Below are positions 55,468-64,000 of a stretch of DNA of 64,000 bases, piece after piece. Made by a program: the position numbers and the translations under genes. Within the stretch, counting starts at the first letter, position 1; each line of letters opens with the position of its first letter. The notes below the pieces were generated by a model that had not been told where the DNA came from, ran no database searches, and was given only the letters and a program-made list of their open reading frames with translations. Source of the stretch: Mesocentrotus franciscanus (Eukaryota; Echinodermata; Echinoidea; Camarodonta; Strongylocentrotidae); NCBI GenBank assembly GCA_037976565.1, contig CP137682.1, positions 22,930,800-22,994,799 on the forward strand, read 5' to 3'.

Positions 55468-55872
55468 TGTGACGTAACCGGGCTCTGCCGGGGTAGCGTT
55501 CTGCCTTTGCAGTCTCTCAAAACCCGGTCCACGCTCTCGACAATCAATCATCAGCGATGTCTCAGTGGGCTCTCACAAAAGTATATCGTGTAAGAATAAC
55601 GTGGACTAGCTCTCATTCACTCACTCCCGAAACCACTGAATGTATGACAGGACTAAAGAAATAACACTTACAGAGTATTTGCAGTTCAAGTAACTTTATG
55701 TAAGATCTCGTACCTGTCTCAACGACAGCTCAACATTCACTCCTGTCGCAACGACAGCTCAACGCTGCCGGAGTCAGACTCACTCACATCTTCATGATGT
55801 GCACGTATATATATGACAATTAATGATAACGCCCTCTACGTCTTACTAACTTACTGGACTAGTTATGCTACA
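55468..55872 (-). repeat. LTR (3' LTR in coding sense)
   Basis: 405 bp, TG..CA ended. Contains 'ctcaacgacagctcaac' and 'gtcgcaacgacagctcaac' short repeats and an atatatat stretch. Confidence 0.9.
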
Positions 55873-56920
55873 CAGCCCCTCCCCAAGTGTGGACTGTCCT
55901 CGGACCACTCTTTGGCAAAACAACATAACATTTCATCGGAATATTCTTTCTAAAAAAGTATACAAATACTTAAAAACTCCTTAAACTACATATAAAACTA
56001 AGATGTAACAACAAAATAATCTATGTACAAAAGTAGAGAGAGAGAACAAAAGAGGAGTAGGGAGAAACGGGAAAGTTTAGGAAGGCAAAGGTGCGGAAGG
56101 AATAGGACCAGAAATGTAGAAGCATGGAATACATGGAATAAAACACAATGCATAGGTGTTTCAATTACATATAAATCTTTTCATAAAAAAATATATGCTT
56201 ATACATGTTAAACTAAAACATAACCCTCGATCGTCTTTTCTTCTGCTATCTTACAAATACAATATACCCGTATACATGTCATAACTTGAACACGAGGTAT
56301 ATACGGCAAGTGACATATACATGGCAAGTATAATAAACTCAAAACAATGCATCCCTTAAATATTGTTAACACGATATATTTGCATAGTAACAATACAACA
56401 TAAGCAATATTCTTTCAACTTTGGTAAAGTGCAACATAAGAACTCGAGTAGAGTGAAAGAACAAAAGAAGTAGAGGGAGAACGAATGAAAATATGAGTTG
56501 AAAGACAGACGAAAGGTGAAGGGTAGAAGGAATGCAGGATTCAAGATGAATAAGATAAGGCACAATTCATTACAGGTACAACAAAATACATTGGCTGGAA
56601 TGGCAAAGTACTGGACGTTTAGCTGCTTAGTTTGAGTTTATGGCAAAATTAAAGAAGTTGGGCCTTGGTGGATTCCTAGTTCTCGCGAGATTTCTCCTAG
56701 AAGCTGGGACAGGAACCTTTCGTCGTGCATGTACAAGGGGCTCAACGGGGTCAACCTCCTCTTCCTCTCCTGAAGCTGCACATGTGCAAGTTGGCTAGGA
56801 GCGTCCTGCTCAAAATTCATGCTGACTTACACTCGCTTCTAACTAGGAGTCCTGGGACTGAAGAGGTGCCTCTTCGTAGGGTTTCAACCTGTTCACCTGA
56901 ACTACCTTCTACTGCCGTAC
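55873..56920 (-). other. LTR element interior, pol-derived and unassigned
   Basis: Begins (plus side) with the polypurine-tract complement cccctccccaag. Frames are short and broken, and no protein domain is recognisable with confidence. A purine-rich stretch lies at 56034-56110. Confidence 0.5.
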
Positions 56921-56924
56921 ACTC

Positions 56925-57075
56925 GAGCGGATGTCAGCATCCGTTCCTACCCAATAGAACCTCATGCGAACTATATCTCTGGTCTTGTTCATGCCAAGGT
57001 ATCCACTAGACTTGCCACCATGCAATTCCTTCACAACGATCTATCGAAGCTTAGACAACATTCAGTTACTCTATG
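56925..57075 (-). pseudogene. Integrase zinc-finger region relic
   Basis: Minus strand: LRSIVVKELHGGKSSGYLGM + NKTRDIVRMRFYWVGTDADI resembles the H2C2 zinc-binding region of gypsy integrases (usual pattern HxxxHxGxxKT...FYWPG). The second His of HxxxH is replaced by Tyr, and the frame stops after VRQ. It is a fragment that fixes the element's strand and superfamily. Confidence 0.65.
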
Positions 57076-57384
57076 GCCTTGGTCACATTCTCATTTCCTG
57101 TAGAGAACGCCTTGCTTCATTTCCAGTTGGGCTCACTTCCTCCGAAGGGCTTCTCCACACTGGACTTTGAAGCCATTCCTGACCAATCAAGCCGCTCCGC
57201 TGAACGCCGCTTTGCTTCCAGGATCCACTTGACTGAAGGATCTTGCGCCTGGTCTTGGCTCATCTGCTCATTACTGATGCTGGATTCTATCGTAACTGCC
57301 CTTGCCTCCGCATAGCTATCTCGGGGTACCTCCACTTTCGGTGCTAATTATTCATCAGCGATTGCTGACTCCTCGAAATTCTTG

Positions 57385-58735
57385 GCGCTATACCTTCCAC
57401 GTATAGGCGCAACCTCTGCCTTCGCCTGCACACCGGCGAAACTCAAGGCGCTATACCTCCATCGTATAGGCGCTATCTCTGCCTTCTCGAAACTCCAGGC
57501 GCTATACCTTCCACGTATAGGCGCAGCCTCTGCCTTCGCCTGCACACCGGCCAAACTCCAGGCGCTATACCTTCCACGTATAGGCGCCACCCCAGGTGCC
57601 ATCTCTGCCGTGGCATTCACACAGGCGAAACTCAAGGCGCTATACCTCCATCGTATAGGCGCTATCTCTGCCTTCTCGAAACTCCAGGCGCTATACCTTC
57701 CACGTATAGGCGCCACCCCAGGTGCCATCTCTGCCGTGGCATTCACACAGGCGAAACTCAAGGCGCTATACCTCCATCGTATAGGCGCTATCTCTGTCTT
57801 CTCGAAACTCCAGGCGCTATACCTTCCACGTATAGGCGCCACTCCAGGTGCCATCTCTGCCGTGGCATTCACACAGGCGAAACTCAAGGCGCTATACCTC
57901 CATCGTATAGGCGCTATCTCTGCCTTCTCGAAACTCCAGGCGCTATACCTTCCACGTATAGGCGCAACCTCTGCCTTCGCCTGCACACCGGCCAAACTCA
58001 GGCGCTATACCTTCCACCTATAGGCGCCATCCCAGGTGCCATCTCTGCCGTGGCATTCACACAGGCGAAGCTCAAGGCGCTATACCTCCATCGTATAGGC
58101 GCTATCTCTGCCTTCTCGAAACTCCAGGCGCTATACCTTCCACGTATAGGCGCAACATCTGCCTTCGCCTGCACACCGTCGAAACTCCAGGCGCTATACC
58201 TACCACGTATAGGCGCTATGTCTGCCTTCAACTCCTAGGCGCTATACTCCCAATGTATAGGCGCTATCACTGCCGGCGCCTACACACAGGCGAGATCCAA
58301 GGCGCTATACCTACCACGTATAGGCGCTATGTCTGCCTTCAACTCCTAGGCGCTATACTCACAATGTATAGGCGCTGTCACTGCCGGCGCCTACACACAG
58401 GCGAGATCCAAGGCGCTATACCTACCACGTATAGGCGCTATGTCTGCCTTCAACTCCTAGGCGCTATACTCACAATGTATAGGCGCTGTCACTGCCGGCG
58501 CCTACACACAGGCGAGATCCAAGGCGCTATACCTACCACGTATAGGCGCTATGTCTGCCTTCAACTCCTAGGCGCTATACTCACAATGTATAGGCGCTAT
58601 CCCTGCCGGCGCCTACACACAGGCGAAATCCAAGGCGCTATACCTACCACGTATAGGCGCTATCACTGCCGGCGCCTACACACAGTCGAAATCCAAGGCG
58701 CTATACCTGCCACGTATAGGCGCTATCTCTTTCCG
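57385..58735. repeat. Palindromic minisatellite (ggcgctatac..gtatagggcgc type) inside LTR element
   Basis: The core word ggcgctatac faces gtataggcgc around a 7-9 bp centre (cttccac, ctccatc, ctaccac, tcacaat), giving hairpins every 50-60 bp. The first half (57385-58230) is built from units with 'cttctcgaaactcca', 'gcctgcacaccggc' and 'gtggcattcacacaggcg'. The second half (58230-58735) is a different ~110-bp unit with 'ttcaactcctagg' and 'gccggcgcctacacacaggc'. Long frames stay open on both strands (57382-58023 plus; 57995-57348 minus). Confidence 0.95.
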
Positions 58736-58795
58736 TGTGCCAATCTAGGCGCTGCTGGGGGAGTTCGTTCCGAGCTGCTACAACCACGTGCTTCA

Positions 58796-58815
58796 ATCCC
58801 AACCGCTGCCACCAG
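58796..58815 (-). promoter_or_regulatory. Putative primer-binding site
   Basis: Immediately next to the 5' LTR in coding sense: CTGGTGGCAGCGGTTGGGAT, the kind of sequence seen beside gypsy LTRs. The priming tRNA was not determined. Confidence 0.6.
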
Positions 58816-59220
58816 TGTGACGTAACCGGGCTCTGCCGGGGTAGCGTTCTGCCTTTGCAGTCTCTCAAAACCCGGTCCACGCTCTCGACAATCAATCATC
58901 AGCGATGTCTCAGTGGGCTCTCACAAAAGTATATCGTGTAAGAATAACGTGGACTAGCTCTCATTCACTCACTCCCGAAACCACTGAATGTATGACAGGA
59001 CTAAAGAAATAACACTTACAGAGTATTTGCAGTTCAAGTAACTTTATGTAAGATCTCGTACCTGTCTCAACGACAGCTCAACATTCACTCCTGTCGCAAC
59101 GACAGCTCAACGCTGCCGGAGTCAGACTCACTCACATCTTCATGATGTGCACGTATATATATGACAATTAATGATAACGCCCTCTACGTCTTACTAACTT
59201 ACTGGACTAGTTATGCTACA
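58816..59220 (-). repeat. LTR (5' LTR in coding sense)
   Basis: 405 bp, looks identical to 55468-55872. Confidence 0.9.
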
Positions 59221-59318
59221 ATATTATAAATATCACGGATGAAAAACAAGAGAATACAAAAGTATTGAAACCGACTAAATCACCTTATTATACAGAGAGT
59301 TTGTTACAACACTCATAG

Positions 59319-59364
<46 letters not shown>

Positions 59365-60070
59365 GAAGATTATGATGATGGTGAAGATGATGATGATGAT
59401 GAAGATTATGATGATGTTGGTGGTGGTGATGGTGATGATCATGGTGATGGTGAAGATAATGATGATAGTGGTGATGATGATGGTGATGATGATGAAGATT
59501 ATGATGATGGTGATGGTGAAGATGATAGTGGTGATGATGGTGGTGATGGTGATGATGATGATGATGAAGATTATGATGATGGTGAAGATGATGATGATGA
59601 AGATGATGGTGGTGGTGATGGTGATGAAGATTATGATGATGATAGTGGTGATGGTGATGATGGTGGTATGGAGAAATATATATGCACTTCTAATTTAATA
59701 CATGAGGACAACTATAAGGTGTGTTTCCATGAAGTACAGTGAAACATTAATGATTTGGTCAATAATGATATTACTCAGCTTGTGGATGCTGGGAATTATG
59801 ACAGTGTTGATGAAGATGGTGATGATGGTGCTGCTGCTGATGATGATGTGATGACGATGAAGAATAATGATGATTAATATAGTGACGATGGTGATGATGA
59901 CAATGATGACGATGATGACGATGATGGTATGGAGGAATATACTTCCGATGACATGAAGATGGTGATGATGGTTCTGCTGCTGATGATGATGTGATGACGA
60001 TGAAGAATAATGATGATTAATATAGTGATGATGACGATGACGATGATGGTGAATGTATGATGACATGAAG
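59319..60070. repeat. (GAT)n-rich array
   Basis: Dense gat/gaa triplets at 59319-59670, then a looser part in which a ~130-bp block ('gatggtgatgatgg.gctgctgctgatg .. gaagaataatgatgattaat') is duplicated (59815-59885 and 59955-60025). Met-rich and His-rich frames are artefacts. Confidence 0.9.
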
Positions 60071-60290
60071 ATGACTGATTACAAAAAATAAACATGTTGC
60101 ATGATAATCACGATGCTAATTATCAAAGTGATGATATATTTCGGTGACGATGGTGATCAAGATGTATATGACTGGTTTTCATGAAATGTCTGTATGAAAA
60201 ATAAATCGAAGAATTGTGGTCTATTTTTTTTTTAAATCTTTCTCACTTTACTGTTCTCTCGTATACTTCAGTACTGAATTTATATATATG

Positions 60291-60292
60291 CG

Positions 60293-60334
<42 letters not shown>

Positions 60335-60385
60335 TATACTACTACTACTACTTCTATTACTACTACTACTACTACCACTAGGCCT
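60291..60385. repeat. (ACT)n microsatellite
   Basis: About 90 bp of act triplets, followed by (CT)n at 60437-60505. Confidence 0.9.
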
Positions 60386-60509
60386 ATTAACATTACAATT
60401 CTTTCTCTTTCCTTCTCTTTCTCCTCTATTCTCTTTCCCTCTCTCTCTCTCTCTCTCTCTACCCCCCTCTCTCTCTCTACCCCTCTCTCTCTCTCTCTCT
60501 ACCTCATAG

Positions 60510-61032
60510 TGTCTGTTGAGAGCCAGAAGAGCAATGTTTTAAAAGTATAGAAATTGTTCCATTCTAGCTCCAAACATACGATATACAAATTGTACAAAAG
60601 CCCTTTCACTCTCTAACTTGAACCCGAGAATGGAAAACACGTAAATGGAGGCCAAGCTGTGAAACTTTTTAGACTAGAATTTGTTGGATCCCTGTACAGG
60701 AGTTGTATAGCTTTACGATAAGTGAATCCCTTTTTTTCTAGTCTGAATTAACATCGTAGATCGTACAACGAAACGTCATATTGCAAAACGCAGGCATATA
60801 TGAGCATCATTTCGAACGAACTCTTGATAAAGATTCAGGGCTCTGTTCTAGTCAGAATGTATGGTACGCAAATCATATTTATATATTTATTTATTTATTT
60901 CTGATATTTAGAAAGGGTGACTCATTATCACCAATAATATAATTGGGTGAGGCTTAATTATTGTGAGCGTGCTCTGATGATTGGCCAGCTGTCATGTGCC
61001 AAAGAAGTGACTTATTCAAAATTAGTTTCTTA
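60510..61032. other. Intergenic sequence
   Basis: No gene or repeat supported. Confidence 0.5.
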
Positions 61033-61208
61033 AAGCCCAACTGCACTATACTTATAGCTACTTGCGCCCTCTATATAGCAAACAATTACCTAAGCGGTGA
61101 CCGTTGGTCCCCATGGTCCCTTTTTTCTTATGTTAATTGAGAGCCGATTTGATGAGATAACTACCTGTCAGTGACCATGCAGGGAGGTCTAATCCCTCCT
61201 GGCCAAAC
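61033..61208. mobile_element. MITE (attaaagc family), inverted copy of 38.29-38.52 kb
   Basis: 'aaagcccaactgcactatac' .. 'gtgcagatacgctttaatac'; its reverse complement follows the 38.3 kb element from end to end with gaps. Confidence 0.7.
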
Positions 61209-61576
61209 TAGTGCAGATACGCTTTAATACAAAGTTAATTATCCAGTGCAGTGGGTACACCCCTTTCGTGATACAATTAATGATTCTTTCTACGACGTTT
61301 CTTTCTACGAGTTTCATGTACACACTCTTTATAGTCTGAAAGGGCTACAAGTATATTATCTGTATTGGGTTTTTTTCCCTACATAATTATTAACCCCTTC
61401 AGGTGCTGTTTCGGCCTTTATCTATTATGGTGTACCGTATGTACATTCGGCCAAAAAATGAAAGTAGACGCTATTTCCAGTTAAGATTTTCAGAACCCAT
61501 TGCCTACTGGAACCGGGTTGTTCCTGTATTAAACTTATGAACAATGCGAGAATTTAGTAGTCAACGGGTTAATATT

Positions 61577-61712
61577 ATAGTTATATCGTCTGCTACGAGA
61601 GGACTAGCTGTTTTTATACGCTCAAGGGGTAGTTGAATCCCCTGCCATCACCCGAGGCGCGCCAGTATAGAAACAGCTAGTCCTCGAGTATTAGAGCAGT
61701 CGATATGACATT
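61577..61712. repeat. Inverted repeat, ~45-bp arms
   Basis: 'atcgtctgctacgagaggac' + tagctgttttta (61584-61617) is inverted at 'tagaaacagctagtcctcga' + gtattagagcagtcgatat (61668-61707). The spacer includes caaggggt..ttgaatcccctg. Confidence 0.75.
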
Positions 61713-61949
61713 TATATGCCGAATTAAAACAAAAATCTACCAAGAATTCTTACCTTAGCCTTTTATTGAGTAAAAATTGGTTAAAACATCACATAAAAAT
61801 GTGAATCACTGTCTGTTAATCTTCGCTGGAAAAATGACTGAAAGTTTCAATCATTTGGGAATCGCAGACAAAAGCACTGTATGGTGTCCGCGCTCGCACA
61901 AAGACAATTTTAACACGTAAACCAATGGGGATCGCAGTACTCATGCCCT

Positions 61950-62027
61950 GCCTACCAGTCAATAGTCTTTTGAAAAGCGCCCTAGGGCACTTTTCAAAAG
62001 AATATTGACTGGTAAAGGCGGGGCATG
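61950..62027. repeat. Near-perfect long palindrome
   Basis: 'atgccctgcctaccagtcaa' + tagtcttttgaaaagcgccc faces its inverse through a 6-bp centre (tagggc): gcacttttcaaaagaatatt + gactggtaaaggcggggcat. Only a few mismatches over about 78 bp. Confidence 0.85.
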
Positions 62028-62039
62028 GCTAAAATCACG

Positions 62040-62422
62040 ACTCCAATTTCGACTTATCAGATGGCTAGATTTCTAAAGTGAGGTATATAAAAACTTATAT
62101 TAATCCTCTTTACGATGATATGCAATTGCAATCATACCATTCAAACATGAGAGAGCATAGCCATTTAACACTCAATGCACAAATTATGCATCTGGCCATT
62201 CAAATGTTGATGAGCATTTCCATCTTGTAGAGTCAGTGCTTCGAAAGACAACCAACGACTGAAAATACCGGACTAATTCTCTTGTTCACACCACTCATCA
62301 TGCACTGCTATAAGTGAATTAATTCTTTGCAGATACAATGACATGGTCTCCGATCGGTTAATCTCCTTATTCCTAACCGAACCTAACTTTTTTAAAGTAA
62401 ATTGAAGGACTCGAACTGACTG

Positions 62423-62458
<36 letters not shown>

Positions 62459-62515
62459 TTTTTTCTTTTTTTTTCTTTTTAATTCTTTATCTTTTTAATT
62501 GTAATTTGTTGTTTG
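62040..62515. other. Sequence upstream of LINE-D
   Basis: Contains an (AT)n run (62427-62452) and a tttttcttttt tract. It may hold the LINE-D 5' UTR, but no boundary can be set. 'cagatacaatgacatggtct' + ccgatcgg (62332-62359) matches nothing else seen here. Confidence 0.4.
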
Positions 62516-62528
62516 AATTGTTTACATA

Positions 62529-64000
62529 ATGGTCTTTAACGCCTACAAATACCCATGTGCCTGTTGTATGCAACCTGTACAAAATAATCAAAAGGGATTG
62601 AAGTGTACTAAATGAAACCAATGGCTTCACATCATTTGTGCTGGTATTCCCTCCCAAATCTATGATGATTCGTCAGAGGATTTCTTTGGCTGGCAATGCA
62701 ACATTTGTATTCTTAAGGAATTACCTTTCTATAATGAACTGGGTCTTTCCATTAATCCAGAGTCAAATAATGTCCATGTTAAAGCAAAGAGCACAAGAAT
62801 GGATACCTCTTGTGGTTTATACTACCATGAGTTGCAAGGTAATGGTCTTAAGGTTGCTCAATTAAATGTTAATAGTCTTCTAAAACATATAGAAGAAGTG
62901 AGGACATTTGTAAAATCAAATGATATTCAGGTTTTTTGCTGTAAATGAAACCAAAATAGATGTATCTATTTATGATGATGAAGTCATGATTGACAATTCT
63001 AACTTGGTTCGCAAAGACAGAGTTCGACAGGGAGGCGGAGTTGCCATATATCTTCACAAATCTCTACATTTTGAGAAAATATCGCATGAAACCCTAGATG
63101 ATTTAGAAGCAATAGTAATAAAGGTGTATCTTAAGCTTGCAAAACCCCTCGTCATATCAACTTGGTATAGACCGCCCTCTTCGGACGTTGGAATCTTTCA
63201 TTTATATGAGCGGTTTCTTAGCTTTATTGACATAATGAACTGTGACACAATTTTAGTAGGAGATGTAAACTGTGACCTACTGGCCAAACCTTTATCGAGT
63301 ATGAGTAAGAAATATATAGATATCAATAATATATATTCTCTAGTTCAAGTTAACACAAATGAAGCAACCAGAATTACAAATGCTTCTGCTACATTAATTG
63401 ATCATCTCTTAACTAATAACTCCCAAAACGTAAAGAGGTATGGAGTAATTCATAATGGAATGAGTGACCATTCTATTAGCTTTTTAATTTGGAATGCCAA
63501 TGTTTCATCACACCCCAGATTTATTAACTTCAGAAGTTGCAGCAAACTTAATGGTAATGAGTTTAGAAATGACATTCGCAACCAGAAATGGGAGTATATA
63601 AATCAATGCAATTCAATTAATGAAGCTGTCGAGTTATCGCAAAATCTGTTATTACAAGTTGTTGACAAACACATGCCATATCGTTCAAAAAGAATAAGTT
63701 CAAGGGGCTCTCCGTGGATGAATGCAGGTATTTATAAACTCATGAAAAAGCGTGACAAACTGAAACGGAGAGCATGTAAACTTAAAGATGAAAAACTCAT
63801 GTGTGAATACAGAGTACTACGTAATAAAGTAACTACTGATGTAAGGAAAGCAAAGAGAAAATACTACTCTGATAAATTCTCACTTTCTAGTGCTAATCCA
63901 AAGCAGACTTGGAAAACATTAAAATCTATCATTCCAAATAAGAAACGTGAAACGCCAATAGTTGCGCTTAATTCAGAAAGTAATGTTGATACTGCTAACC
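62529..64000 (+). mobile_element. LINE-D: non-LTR retrotransposon, PHD finger + endonuclease, nearly intact, cut by window end
   Basis: From the Met at 62529, a PHD-type finger: YPCACCMQPV, GLKCTK then TGA (62613-62615) where a Cys is expected, NQWLHIICAG, WQCNIC. Then endonuclease start VAQLNVNSLLKHIEEV. A one-base T insertion near 62931-62937 shifts the frame. After it the endonuclease runs without a stop to the window end: VNETKID (metal-binding Glu), TWYRPPSSDV, ILVGDVNCDLL (Asp/Asn), TLIDHLLTNN, MSDHSI (catalytic Asp-His). Then WMNAGIYKLMKKRDKLKRRA and VRKAKRKYYSDKFS lead toward RT, beyond the window. Only two lesions in about 1.47 kb suggest a young copy. APE-type LINE. Confidence 0.85.

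Larger units (their letters stand above)
55464..59224 (-). mobile_element. LTR retrotransposon, gypsy-like, non-autonomous, identical-looking LTRs
   Basis: Two 405-bp direct LTRs at 55468-55872 and 58816-59220 appear identical by eye, with a 4-bp target duplication ATAT (55464-55467, 59221-59224). The coding direction is minus: LTRs then read TGTAGC..GTCACA. The primer-binding-site-like CTGGTGGCAGCGGTTGGGAT follows the 5' LTR (58815-58796), and the polypurine tract TTGGGGAGGGGCTG (~55886-55873) precedes the 3' LTR. The interior is only 2.9 kb: a broken pol relic (integrase zinc-finger region) and a 1.35-kb minisatellite. No intact gag or pol, so mobility would need an autonomous relative. Confidence 0.85.

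Noticed and set aside
58253..58825. Zinc-finger-like 'HTGEIQ' repeats in a plus frame
   Set aside because: No Cys/His spacing of C2H2 fingers; it is a chance reading of the ggcgcctacacacaggcgag repeat.
59318..60095. Met-rich plus frame and His/Ser-rich minus frames
   Set aside because: Same cause: gat triplet array.
1..64000. A novel host defence, toxin or biosynthetic system
   Set aside because: The only supportable host genes are SFI1-like, SZRD1-type and F-box/FBA; the remaining structure is transposon- or repeat-derived.

Overview
This is a eukaryotic nuclear window. It holds three intron-split host genes set in about 50 kb of repeats, with no bacterial-type operons. The organism is most likely a marine invertebrate deuterostome, with an echinoderm such as a sea urchin the best guess. 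The reasons are non-LTR retrotransposons carrying PHD fingers and a 2A-like peptide, gypsy-type LTR elements, several tRNA-derived SINE families, dense fold-back MITEs, and AT-rich DNA rich in tacatgta-type words. Species assignment is inference.

Layout of host genes. (1) 1.7-8.4 kb, plus strand: the 3' part of an SFI1-like gene (centrin-binding tryptophan repeats, centrosome or basal body), seven exons, with its 5' part outside the window. (2) 35.9 to 18.1 kb, minus strand: a complete SZRD1-type gene (SUZ-domain RNA-binding adaptor), six coding exons and about 148 aa, with introns swollen by transposons. (3) 46.5-50.7 kb, plus strand: a complete F-box gene with a C-terminal FBA (sugar-binding-type) domain, four coding exons and 322 aa. 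It is probably a substrate receptor of an SCF ubiquitin ligase. The three genes share no evident pathway.

Layout of repeats. Two non-LTR retrotransposons are nested in SZRD1 intron 2: LINE-A (minus, 2A-like peptide + PHD + endonuclease + RT) is interrupted by LINE-B (plus). A third (LINE-C, minus, 36.4-39.2 kb), a 3' fragment (LINE-E, 49.5-50.1 kb) and the 5' half of a fourth (LINE-D, 62.5 kb to the window end) are also present. A minus-strand LTR retrotransposon (55.47-59.22 kb) has LTRs that look identical and an interior largely taken over by a palindromic minisatellite. Many MITEs have readable target-site duplications (TA, TTAA, a 6-bp and an 8-bp one).

The most interesting signals are: a 206-bp MITE whose hairpin loop is a telomeric (CCCTAA)n tract; a 67-bp minisatellite that appears to have grown out of the last SFI1-like coding exon; a 15-bp minisatellite that sits in long inverted repeats and recurs at three loci; an inverted duplication that includes an SZRD1 exon; the 2A-like signal in LINE-A; and SINE tails that match LINE 3' ends. 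All coordinates and homologies were read by eye, and no database search was run.
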